Shown: positions 23,236 to 29,713 of the stretch, in pieces | Position numbering within the stretch: the stretch's first letter is position 1 | How the letters are laid out: each line of letters begins with the position of its first letter | DNA from: an uncultured Caulobacterales bacterium | Lineage (GTDB): Bacteria > Pseudomonadota > Alphaproteobacteria > Caulobacterales > Caulobacteraceae | Length of the DNA: 64,000 nucleotides | Direction: 5' to 3' | Assembly: GCA_903900155.1 (NCBI GenBank) | Contig: CAIUMD010000055.1 | Coordinates: 34,552 to 98,551, forward strand | Notes under the pieces: generated by a model | The model's input: the letters and a program-made list of their open reading frames with translations, nothing else | What the model was told of the DNA's origin: nothing | Database searches by the model: none | Made by a program: the position numbers and the translations under genes

Positions 23236-24327
23236 TTGTCCGCCAACAACACCATCTTCGTGCACAGCGGCTGGCGCTGCTCCAGCACCTATGTGTGGAG
23301 CCGCTTCCGGGCGCTGCCCGGCGTGCGCGCCTATTACGAACCCTGGCACGAGCAACTGGCGCGGGTGACCGCCCTGACCATCAACGCCGAGACCCCCGAC
23401 AACAGCGGCCTGCGCCATCCGGGCGGGACCGATCCTTATCTCAAGGAGTTCGAGGTCGTGCTGGACCCGGCGGGGGGGCTCAAGGGCTTCCAGGCCGGCT
23501 ACGCCCTGGACCGCTTCTGGATCGAGCCCGAGGCCAGCGACCTGGGCCAGCAGGCCTATGTCGAGGGCCTGATCGGCGCGGCCCGCGAGCGCGGCGAGAC
23601 GCCGGTGCTGGCCTGCTGCCGCACCCTGGGCCGCGTGGGCTGGCTCAAGCGGCGGTTCGGCGGATTCCACGTCATGCTGGTGCGCGATCCCGTCCAGCAG
23701 TGGCTGTCGTTCTATTCGCTGCGCAAGCGCCCCCGGCCGACCTATTTCGAGCTCTGCCACTACGTTCTGCTGTCGGAGATGGCGGGGGCCGAGGACCTGT
23801 CGCGCACGCTGCTGGGCCAGGACTTCGCCGGCGAAGGCTCGCTGGACCAGCGCCTGGCCGCCGTGCGCGGCCGCCTCAAGCGCGCCCCGGCCAGCGTCTC
23901 GTTCCAGGCCTTCCTGGCGGTGTGGCTGCGCTCGTATCTGAAGGCGTTGCCCGAGGCTGACCTGGTCGTCGACGTCGACCGCCTGGCCCGCGACCAGGCC
24001 TATGCCCGCGAGGTCGAGGCGGCGATCGAGGCCGGCTGCGGCCTGCGCCCCGACTTCTCCGACTGCCGCGCCCCGGCCCCGCACGGCATCGCCCCGCCGG
24101 TGCAGTGGCGCAAGGCCGCGCGCGAGGTGGTCGACCTGATGGACCTGCACGGGGCGATCGTGGGCCGGGAAGCCCACCCGATCCTGTTCCGCAAGCTGGC
24201 CCCCGCCTTCGCGGCGGTGACGCCGGCGCCGGTCAGCGGCGTGAAGAAGCTGGAAGAGGCCGTCGGCGGCCTGTTCGGCGGCGCAGCGGTGACCCGCGCC
24301 CCCGCGAAAGCCCCAAGGGCGCGCTAG
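23236..24327 (+). CDS. Sulfotransferase-like P-loop protein
   Basis: A 363-residue protein with an N-terminal IFVHSGWRCSSTYVWSRFRAL motif, a variant of the PAPS-binding 5'-phosphosulfate loop, and a later FHVMLVRDPVQQWLSFYSLRK segment matching the 3'-phosphate-binding RDP..S block of sulfotransferases. The best start is TTG 23236 after GAGGGG/GAGG; no ATG is available in the N-terminal part. It stands alone between the stress locus and a convergent chemotaxis-like pair. Substrate and true activity are unknown; related proteins are annotated only as 'sulfotransferase family' or hypothetical. Confidence 0.75.
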   Translation: MSANNTIFVHSGWRCSSTYVWSRFRALPGVRAYYEPWHEQLARVTALTINAETPDNSGLRHPGGTDPYLKEFEVVLDPAGGLKGFQAGYALDRFWIEPEASDLGQQAYVEGLIGAARERGETPVLACCRTLGRVGWLKRRFGGFHVMLVRDPVQQWLSFYSLRKRPRPTYFELCHYVLLSEMAGAEDLSRTLLGQDFAGEGSLDQRLAAVRGRLKRAPASVSFQAFLAVWLRSYLKALPEADLVVDVDRLARDQAYAREVEAAIEAGCGLRPDFSDCRAPAPHGIAPPVQWRKAAREVVDLMDLHGAIVGREAHPILFRKLAPAFAAVTPAPVSGVKKLEEAVGGLFGGAAVTRAPAKAPRAR

Positions 24328-24344
24328 CGCGCCCGTTCTCGAAA

Positions 24345-25178
24345 CTATGCCGCCGCGGCGGTTCGCACGGACGGATCGCGCAGGTAGATCCCGGTCTCGC
24401 CCGGCGCGGCCGACAGCATGTCGTCCATCTCGCCGATATCGTCTTCCGGATCGACCACCAGCACGCCGTCGTTCGGCAGCAGCGCCGTCAGCGCCTGAAC
24501 CACCTTGCTCCGCAGCGACGCGTCCATGCCGCGCAGCACGCCGCGCAGCAGGATGACGTCGAAGCGCCCCATGACCGACAGGTCGGCCAGCAGGTTGATC
24601 CGCTTCCAGCGCACCATCTGGCGGATGCGCGGCGAGATCGCCCAGGTGTCGTCGTGATTTTCGAAATACTTGATCAGGAGCCGGATCGGCAGGCCGCGCT
24701 GGACCTCGAACTGGGTGTAGATCCCGGCCTGAGCCTTTTCCAGCGAGCGCTCGGAGAGGTCCGAACCGAAGAATTCGAAGCGCGTGCCGGTCGCCAGGCC
24801 CGTCGACTCATTGGCGGCCATGGCGATCGAATAGACCTCCTGGCCGGTGGCGCAGGCGGCGCTCCAGATGCGGATCGGGGCTTCGCGGCGGCGCTGCGAC
24901 AGGGCGGGCAGCACGTTGTCGCGCAGCTGGGCGAAGGCCTCGCGGCCGCGGAAGAAGGTGGTCTCGCTGCGACACAGGGCCTCGACCACGGCCCAGATCA
25001 GGCGTTCCTCGCGCTGGGCGCGCAGGGCCGCGATCAGGGCGTCGATCGAATCGTAGCCCTCGCGCCGCGCCAGCGGCGAGAGACGGCTCTCGACCAGATA
25101 AGGCTTTTCGGTCTCGACCCGCGCGCCGGCGCGGGCGCGGCCCAGGGCCGCCAGCAGGTCCATGTCCTCGGGCGTCAC
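24345..25178 (-). CDS. Divergent CheR-type methyltransferase
   Basis: A 277-residue protein with a CheR N-domain (DLLAALGRARAGARVETEKPYLVESRLSPLARREGY; ALCRSETTFFRG) and SAM-binding core (RIWSAACATGQEVYSIAMAA; RFEFFGSDLSERSLEKAQAGIY). Two normally conserved blocks differ. The CRNVLIYF-type motif reads LLRGVLRGMD, and the late LGHSE-type motif is replaced by LVVDPEDDIGEM. It may therefore have altered or lost methyltransferase activity. GTG 25178 overlaps the stop of the upstream cheY (GTGA). No receptor or other che gene is adjacent. Confidence 0.87.
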   Translation of the reverse strand: MTPEDMDLLAALGRARAGARVETEKPYLVESRLSPLARREGYDSIDALIAALRAQREERLIWAVVEALCRSETTFFRGREAFAQLRDNVLPALSQRRREAPIRIWSAACATGQEVYSIAMAANESTGLATGTRFEFFGSDLSERSLEKAQAGIYTQFEVQRGLPIRLLIKYFENHDDTWAISPRIRQMVRWKRINLLADLSVMGRFDVILLRGVLRGMDASLRSKVVQALTALLPNDGVLVVDPEDDIGEMDDMLSAAPGETGIYLRDPSVRTAAAA

Positions 25179-25540
25179 AGCAGACCCGCCTCGGCGAACT
25201 TCGCCTCGATGATGTCGCCGTCGAACGGCTTCATGATGTACTCGTCCGCCCCGGCCTCGAGGGCGGTGCGGATGTGGTCGACGCTGTTCTCGACCGTGCA
25301 GAAGACGACCTTGGGCGCGGTTCCGCCCGGTTCGCCGCGCAGCTGGCGCAGGAACTCGATGCCGTTCATCACCGGCATGTTCCAGTCGAGCAGCACCGCG
25401 TCGGGCATGGCCGCGCGGCACCACGCCAGGGCCTCCATGCCATCGGCGGCCTCGGCGATCTCGAAGCCGATGTCCTCGAGGACTCGGCGGGCGACCTTGC
25501 GGATCACCCGGCTGTCGTCGACCACCAGACAGGTCTTCAC
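25175..25540 (-). CDS. CheY-like single-domain response regulator
   Basis: A 121-residue receiver with the acidic pair in CLVVDDSRVIR, phospho-acceptor D52 in VLLDWNMPVMNG, T in VFCTVENS and K in YIMKPFDG. The GTG at 25540 is preferred since GGAG lies 6 bases before it; a TTG at 25552 would add four residues. It is the first gene of a coupled pair with the divergent CheR. It has no output domain, so it must act by protein contact; its kinase is not encoded nearby. ChpT, a phosphotransferase gene, lies just upstream on the same strand. Confidence 0.93.
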   Translation of the reverse strand: MKTCLVVDDSRVIRKVARRVLEDIGFEIAEAADGMEALAWCRAAMPDAVLLDWNMPVMNGIEFLRQLRGEPGGTAPKVVFCTVENSVDHIRTALEAGADEYIMKPFDGDIIEAKFAEAGLL

Positions 25541-25657
25541 GGCATGCTCCAAATCAGACCGTCATCGTGCGAGCGGTCTGGTTAAGGAGCGGTTTGCCGA
25601 ACCTCAGTTTGGGGTGCGGCAAATGTAACTTTTATGGCAGAGCTTGTGCCGGAACCC

Positions 25658-26335
25658 CTAGGCGGGAACCCAAGCCGCGATGCTGGCGCGCTCTTCGCCG
25701 ATCTCGACGGCGATCTGGCCGCCGGCCGCGCGGACCAGGGCGTTCAGATAGGCCGCCTGGACCCACGGACCGCCCAGGCCCTCGGCGAGCGGCTCGCCCT
25801 TCAGGCCGGCCAGCACCTCGGGACGCAGGCGGGCGCGGGGGCCGGCCGCGTCGGCGATGATCGAGAACCGGCCGTCGGCGGCCACGCCCTTCACCGTGGC
25901 CACGCCGCCGGCCGGCAGGGCGCTGGCGGCGATCTGGGCGATGTTGAGGATGGCGCGCGAGGACGGTTTGTTCATCGCCTGCGGCTCGATCTGCCAGTCC
26001 AGCGTCGGGCGCACGTGGGCGAACACGCCCTGGGCCAGCTTTTCCAGCTCGCGCGAGTCGAAGTTCTCGGCCGAGGCCGAGGCGCCGAACGCCACGCGGG
26101 TGAATTGCAGCAGGTCCGCCAGCTTGCGGGCCGACGAGGCGATCAGGCCCATGGCGTCGTCGCGCATGTCCTGGGCGGCCGGATCGTCCAGCAGGTCCAG
26201 GCCCGAGACGATGGCGCTGGCCGGACTGATGAAGTCGTGGCACAGGCGCGCGGCCAGCATGGCGGCGAAGTCGGGGCCTTGGACGTCGGTTTCGGGCGAC
26301 GAAGGGGCCGGGGTCTCGGAGATAGTGTCGGTCAT
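25658..26335 (-). CDS. chpT: Histidine phosphotransferase ChpT
   Basis: Phosphotransferase that passes phosphate from the CckA receiver to CtrA and CpdR in the Caulobacter cell-cycle relay. The 225-residue protein starts at ATG 26335. The phospho-acceptor is H33 in AARLCHDFISPASAIVSGLDLL, within a dimeric four-helix DHp-like domain. A degenerate ATPase-like fold (AILNIAQIAASALPAGG onward) ends IGEERASIAAWVPA. Length and sequence match what I know of Caulobacter ChpT almost throughout. It lies upstream of the cheY/cheR pair with a 117-base gap and is divergent from the DUF3553 gene. Confidence 0.96.
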   Translation of the reverse strand: MTDTISETPAPSSPETDVQGPDFAAMLAARLCHDFISPASAIVSGLDLLDDPAAQDMRDDAMGLIASSARKLADLLQFTRVAFGASASAENFDSRELEKLAQGVFAHVRPTLDWQIEPQAMNKPSSRAILNIAQIAASALPAGGVATVKGVAADGRFSIIADAAGPRARLRPEVLAGLKGEPLAEGLGGPWVQAAYLNALVRAAGGQIAVEIGEERASIAAWVPA

Positions 26336-26392
26336 GGCGGCGAACTCTGCCGTGATTTGAGGCTTTGGCAAACTGGGCGGGTCCTCTCGAAA

Positions 26393-26436
26393 GGCCGATA
26401 GCCGAAAGTGGATGCCGGTTTCGGCGGCTATCGGCC
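26393..26436. repeat. 44-base palindromic element, copy 2
   Basis: Outer arms GGCCGATAGCC (26393-26403) and GGCTATCGGCC (26426-26436) are perfect complements and enclose the core GCCGAAAGTGG, ATG, CCGGTTTCGGC shared with copies 1 and 3. The arms differ from those copies but pairing is kept. Located in the divergent chpT/DUF3553 promoter region. Confidence 0.75.
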
Positions 26437-26451
26437 TTCCAAGAAAAAATC

Positions 26452-26497
26452 GGGCCTGTTTGTTCCGTTCCAGATTTCATCTGGAACGGACAGGCCC
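26452..26497 (+). promoter_or_regulatory. Long leader hairpin before the DUF3553 gene
   Basis: Perfect 12-base stem TCCGTTCCAGAT (26464-26475) with 26479-26490, three-base loop, extended by GGGCCTG (26452-26458) pairing with CAGGCCC (26491-26497). An A-run (26443-26449) precedes it. It ends 13 bases before the GTG start, so it lies in the leader of DUF3553-hisN or is a terminator for transcription from the left. Confidence 0.55.
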
Positions 26498-26510
26498 TAG
26501 GAAAGCGCCC

Positions 26511-26699
26511 GTGATCGATCCGTTTCTAGAACCCGGCGTTTTGGTGCGCCACCCCGGCCAGCCCGACTGGGGCCTGGGCCAGGTTCAGTCCGTGATCGGA
26601 CACCGCGTGACCGTCAATTTCGAAGAGGCCGGCAAGCAGACCATCGACGCCTCGCGCGTGCGGTTGGAATTCGTCGGCGACGACCCCCGGGGACAATGA
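26511..26699 (+). CDS. DUF3553 small protein
   Basis: A 62-residue protein, full length for DUF3553 (FLEPGVLVRHPGQPDWGLGQVQSVIGHRVTVNFEEAGKQTID), an SH3-like/UvrD-tail-like beta fold. GTG 26511 follows AGGAAAG. Its TGA stop overlaps the ATG of hisN, so it is translationally coupled to a histidine-pathway phosphatase. The fold resembles the C-terminal tail of UvrD/PcrA helicases that contacts RNA polymerase; the role of the free-standing form is not known. Confidence 0.9.
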   Translation: MIDPFLEPGVLVRHPGQPDWGLGQVQSVIGHRVTVNFEEAGKQTIDASRVRLEFVGDDPRGQ

Positions 26700-27469
26700 T
26701 GACCGAGAATCTCGCCGATTGGGGCCGCGCCCTCGCGAAAATCACCGAAGAAGCCGCCGCGGTCATCCTGCCGTTCTGGAAGACCGAGCTGGCCGTGGCC
26801 CAGAAGGCCGACGAAAGCCCGGTCACCGAGGCCGATCGCGCCGGCGAGCGCCTGATCCTGGCGCGTCTGGCCGAGCTCTATCCCGACGTGACGGTGATCT
26901 CCGAAGAGCACGCCAGCGAGTTCGGCACGCCGGACGAGGTCGGCTCGCGCTTCTTCCTGGTCGACCCGGTGGACGGCACCAAGGCCTTTGTGCGCGGCGA
27001 TCCCAACTTCACGGTCAATATCGGCCTGATCCAGGACGGCGTTCCGGTCGCCGGCGCCGTCTGCGCTCCGGCCACGGGCGAGGTCTGGTTCACGACTGCC
27101 GAGGGGACGATGAAGCGCACCGGCGTCGATGGGGCCGAGGCTCCGGCCCGCGTGCGGCCTTGGCCGACCGGCCAGGCCCTGGGCCTGGTCAGCCACACCA
27201 TGCGCGAGGAAAAGGCCGCCGAGCTGGCGACCGAATACGGCTTCGACCTGCGCAGCCCCATGGATAGCTCGATCAAGATGTGCCGCATCGCCGAGGGTTC
27301 GGCCGACATCTATCCGCGTCATGGCCCGACGTCGGAGTGGGACACCGCCGCCGCCCATGCGGTGCTGGTCGGCGCCGGCGGCCGCTTCACCCAGCCGGAC
27401 GGCTCGCCGTTCCTGTATGGCAAGGCCGATCAGGCTTTCCGCAACGGCTGGTTCGTGGCGCGCAGCTAG
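26696..27469 (+). CDS. hisN: Histidinol-phosphatase, inositol monophosphatase family
   Basis: Mg-dependent phosphatase, probably removing phosphate from histidinol phosphate in histidine synthesis. The 257-residue protein has the IMPase motifs ESPVTEADRAGE, VISEEH, FLVDPVDGTKAFVRGDPNFTVNIGLI (DPxDGT) and the C-terminal SEWDTAAAHAVLVGAGG. The KAFVRG insertion and overall pattern favour HisN over inositol monophosphatase or CysQ. The ATG at 26696 overlaps the upstream stop. A composite palindromic repeat follows. Confidence 0.9.
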   Translation: MMTENLADWGRALAKITEEAAAVILPFWKTELAVAQKADESPVTEADRAGERLILARLAELYPDVTVISEEHASEFGTPDEVGSRFFLVDPVDGTKAFVRGDPNFTVNIGLIQDGVPVAGAVCAPATGEVWFTTAEGTMKRTGVDGAEAPARVRPWPTGQALGLVSHTMREEKAAELATEYGFDLRSPMDSSIKMCRIAEGSADIYPRHGPTSEWDTAAAHAVLVGAGGRFTQPDGSPFLYGKADQAFRNGWFVARS

Positions 27470-27477
27470 TTCTAGAT

Positions 27478-27595
27478 CCTCCCCCAAGCGGGGGAGGGGG
27501 TCCGAAGGACCGGAGGGGGAAGTCCTGCCGCCCCCGCCTCTTCCCCCTCCGTCGTCTCTTCGAGCCGACACCTCCCCCGCTAGGGGGAGGGGCTA
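27478..27595. repeat. Composite palindromic intergenic repeat, copy 2
   Basis: Same block order as the element at 1972-2075: a CTCCCCC/GGGGGAG hairpin on the left, GGTCCGAAGGACC in the middle, paired G- and C-runs, then a CCTCCCCCGCTAGGGGGAGG hairpin on the right. The right end overlaps the 3' end of the rhtA-like gene and supplies its TAG stop codon (27580-27582) and last residues. Lies between convergent hisN and rhtA. Confidence 0.65.
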
Positions 27596-28461
27596 GCCTC
27601 GTCCGCGATCGCTTCCGGCGGCGTCGTCAGGATCGTGCCGACCGAAGCGGCGACGATGGCGGCGATGGCCAGCCATTGGGCGGCCGACAGATGCTCGTGC
27701 AGGATCACGAGGCCCGCCAGGGCCCCGACCGCCGGCTCGGCGCTCAGCATGACGCCGAAGCTGCGCTTGGGGATGCCGCGCAGGGCGATCATCTCCAGCG
27801 AATAGGGGATGGCGCTGGACAGCACCGCCACCACCAGGCCCAGCGCGATCAGATGCGGCTGGAACAGGGCCGCGCCCGCCGTGACGAGGCCCACCGGCGT
27901 GACGATCAGCGCCGCCGTGGTCATGCCCAGGGCCACCGAGCGTCCGGCGTGCAGGTGGCCGATCCGCTTGCCCAGGATGATGTACAGCGCCCACAGCACC
28001 GCCGCGGCGCAGGCGAAACCCACGCCCACCGGGTCCAGATGCTTGGCCCCCGGCTCGATCGGCAGCAGCAGAACCAGGCCCAGCACCGCCAGGCCGATCC
28101 AGACGAAGTGGATCAGCTTGCGCGAACTGGCCACGGCCAGGGCCAGCGGACCGCAGAACTCGATGGCGATGGCCAGGCCCAGCGGAATGGTGCGCAAGGC
28201 CATGTAGAACATCAGGTTCATCAGGCCGACGGCCGCGCCGTACAGCGCGACCTTTCCGAGGTCGGCCTTCGAGATCGGATGCCGCCACGGCCGCCAGACC
28301 ATCAGCAGGATCAGCGCCGCGAAGAACACCCGGTAGGCCGTGACGCCCTGCGCGCCGACCAGCGGAAACAGGCTCTTGGCGAAGGAGGCGCCCACGCAGA
28401 GGGTGACGATGGCCCCGAACAGGGCGGCGTAGGGCGGCAGGCGCGGACGGGAAGCGGGCAT
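27580..28461 (-). CDS. rhtA: EamA-family transporter, RhtA-like
   Basis: Inner-membrane exporter of the drug/metabolite superfamily, 293 residues with ten predicted helices in two EamA repeats (LFGAIVTLCVGASFAKSLFPLVGAQGVTAYR; YILGKRIGHLHAGRSVALGMTTAA). The pattern SSAIPYSLEMIALRGIPKRSFGVMLSAEPAVGALAGLV is typical of the RhtA threonine/homoserine exporter group; the substrate is otherwise unproven. The last residues, ASPSP, and the stop lie inside the palindromic repeat, suggesting the repeat reshaped the C-terminus. Confidence 0.88.
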   Translation of the reverse strand: MPASRPRLPPYAALFGAIVTLCVGASFAKSLFPLVGAQGVTAYRVFFAALILLMVWRPWRHPISKADLGKVALYGAAVGLMNLMFYMALRTIPLGLAIAIEFCGPLALAVASSRKLIHFVWIGLAVLGLVLLLPIEPGAKHLDPVGVGFACAAAVLWALYIILGKRIGHLHAGRSVALGMTTAALIVTPVGLVTAGAALFQPHLIALGLVVAVLSSAIPYSLEMIALRGIPKRSFGVMLSAEPAVGALAGLVILHEHLSAAQWLAIAAIVAASVGTILTTPPEAIADEASPSP

Positions 28462-28525
28462 GGGCCGCTTTTAGGGACGCTTGCCTGCTCACGCTAGTTG
28501 GGCGGGTCGTTCACGACGACGGCGG

Positions 28526-28807
28526 CTACCCGATCCAATCCTCGCTGGCGTGACGGACGCGCTGGATGAAGATGTCGGAGCCGTCCAGGCGGTAGAGGAT
28601 GATATGGCTACGAAAAGGGGTGGACGCGTGATCCGCGTTCCAGCTCGGTGCGCTCTGGCGCCGCGAACGGGAATTGCGAGAGAAGCTCGAAGGTGCGTTC
28701 GAGGCCTTCATGGTAGCGTTCGGCTTGATCGACGCCGAACATCTCCACGCCCGAAAGTAGATCTGGACAACGTCCTCTTCGGCCTTGCGGCTGAGCCTAT
28801 ACGCCAC
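28526..28807 (-). pseudogene. parE: ParE-type toxin gene with two compensating frameshifts
   Basis: The open frame (93 codons, GTG start) begins like RelE/ParE toxins (MAYRLSRKAEEDVVQIY) and ends like them (PFRSHIILYRLDGSDIFIQRVRHASEDWIG). The central ~45 residues are unlike the family. Reading the middle in the neighbouring frame gives a good ParE core: GVEMFGVDQAERYHEGLER, then TFELLSQFPFAAPERTELE. A one-base loss near 28749-28757 and a one-base gain at the A4/G4 run 28613-28620 would explain this. The product as it stands is probably non-functional, unless these are sequencing errors. It overlaps the parD gene by 11 bases. Confidence 0.7.
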
Positions 28808-29042
28808 GGCCGACCCTGCGGCGCGACTCGGCCAGGATCTCGCTCATGGACTTGTCGCTAGGGCCGCTGTCTTCGGCTTCGTCGATGAGGCGTTGCAAGG
28901 CCGAGATCTTGTCGGCGCGTTCCTGATCGCGTCGGATCAGGTCGCGAACATAGTCGCTGGCGTTGCTGTAGCGACCGGTTTCGGTCTGTTCCTCAACCCA
29001 TTCCTTCATCGCAGCGGGAAGGGAGACGTTCATCGTGGCCAT
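28797..29042 (-). CDS. parD: ParD-type antitoxin
   Basis: An 81-residue antitoxin with an N-terminal ribbon-helix-helix (MNVSLPAAMKEWVEEQTETGRYSNASDYVRDLIRRDQERADKI) and an acidic/basic toxin-binding tail (DEAEDSGPSDKSMSEILAESRRRVGRGV). ATG 29042 or 29033 could start it; the core is the same. The 3' end overlaps the ParE frame by 11 bases, the usual TA-operon layout. Direct and inverted repeats just upstream (29064-29088) look like its own operator. The antitoxin is intact although the toxin appears broken. Confidence 0.9.
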   Translation of the reverse strand: MATMNVSLPAAMKEWVEEQTETGRYSNASDYVRDLIRRDQERADKISALQRLIDEAEDSGPSDKSMSEILAESRRRVGRGV

Positions 29043-29063
29043 GGCGTATCTCTGGCCAAAGAA

Positions 29064-29088
29064 TGGCATATTTTGCCAAATTTTGCCA
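29064..29088 (-). promoter_or_regulatory. Probable ParD operator
   Basis: TGGCA (29064-29068) and TGCCA (29074-29078) form an inverted repeat, and TTTTGCCA occurs twice in tandem (29071-29078, 29081-29088) with a 10-base period. It lies 22-46 bases before the parD start. Such repeats fit ribbon-helix-helix binding. Confidence 0.5.
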
Positions 29089-29121
29089 TGGGGTTGGGCG
29101 GGCAGGCCACCCAACCCCATG
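29086..29121 (-). terminator. Terminator after ydbL
   Basis: Perfect 12-base stem CATGGGGTTGGG (29087-29098) with CCCAACCCCATG (29110-29121), 11-base loop, followed on the minus strand by GCAAAATTTTG. It separates ydbL from the parDE operon. Confidence 0.7.
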
Positions 29122-29128
29122 AAAGCTT

Positions 29129-29482
29129 TTACTTCTTCACCCAGCCGCCATCCAGCGGCTTCCAGAACTGCCCCGGCGCCATCTTGGCGTAGAGCTGCTT
29201 GGCGGTGGCCTGGCCGGCCGCTTCAGGGGTCGCGCCGGTCTTGGCGGCGATGTCCTTGTAGGCGGCGGCGCGGCCGGTGTTGATCTCGGCGACCGAGGCG
29301 CGCAGGCCAGCGTCGCCGCCGGCCACGATGCCCAGATAGCCATCGGCCTGCTCGCCCACCGTGCCGGCGGCCTTGCCGGCGTCGACGGCGGCCTTGGCGG
29401 CGGCCGATTGGGCGAAGGCGGGGACGGACACGGCGGCGAGGGAGAGGCCCATCGCCAGAACCGTCATCGTCTTGCGGATCAT
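29129..29482 (-). CDS. ydbL: YdbL-family periplasmic protein (DUF1318)
   Basis: A 117-residue protein with a cleavable signal (LAMGLSLAAVSVPAFAQS) and the DUF1318 region: AVDAGKAAGTVGEQADGYLGIVAG, VAEINTGRAAAYKDIAAKTG, AGQATAKQLYAKMAPGQFWK. Last gene of the ydbH-ynbE-ydbL set on the minus strand. In E. coli YdbL is thought to assist or modulate the YdbH-YnbE bridge between the two membranes; the same role is inferred here. Confidence 0.9.
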   Translation of the reverse strand: MIRKTMTVLAMGLSLAAVSVPAFAQSAAAKAAVDAGKAAGTVGEQADGYLGIVAGGDAGLRASVAEINTGRAAAYKDIAAKTGATPEAAGQATAKQLYAKMAPGQFWKPLDGGWVKK

Positions 29483-29495
29483 GTCGGTTCCTTTC

Positions 29496-29681
29496 CTAGA
29501 ACAGGTTGGGGTTCTGCTGGATCAGCGACTGGACTTCCTTGTCCAGCCGCACGCGCACGTCGGCGTCCAGCTTGGCGTAGATATTGATCGGGTCGACCTT
29601 CACGCGGACGGTGGGCGTGCAGGCGGCCGCGCCGAGCGCCGCCGTCGCGATGAAGCCCATCAAGAGGGCGCGCTTTCTCAT
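29496..29681 (-). CDS. ynbE: YnbE-like lipoprotein
   Basis: A 61-residue lipoprotein: MRKRALLMGFIATAALGAAAC (lipobox GAAAC) followed by TPTVRVKVDPINIYAKLDADVRVRLDKEVQSLIQQNPNLF. This is the YnbE pattern, in which the short beta strand stacks on the C-terminal end of YdbH at the outer membrane. ATG 29681 has GGAG 7 bases upstream. It lies between ydbH (32-base gap) and ydbL (13-base gap). Confidence 0.9.
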   Translation of the reverse strand: MRKRALLMGFIATAALGAAACTPTVRVKVDPINIYAKLDADVRVRLDKEVQSLIQQNPNLF

Positions 29682-29713
29682 GCGTTTCTCCAGTTCGTAC
29701 GCAGGATGATCGG

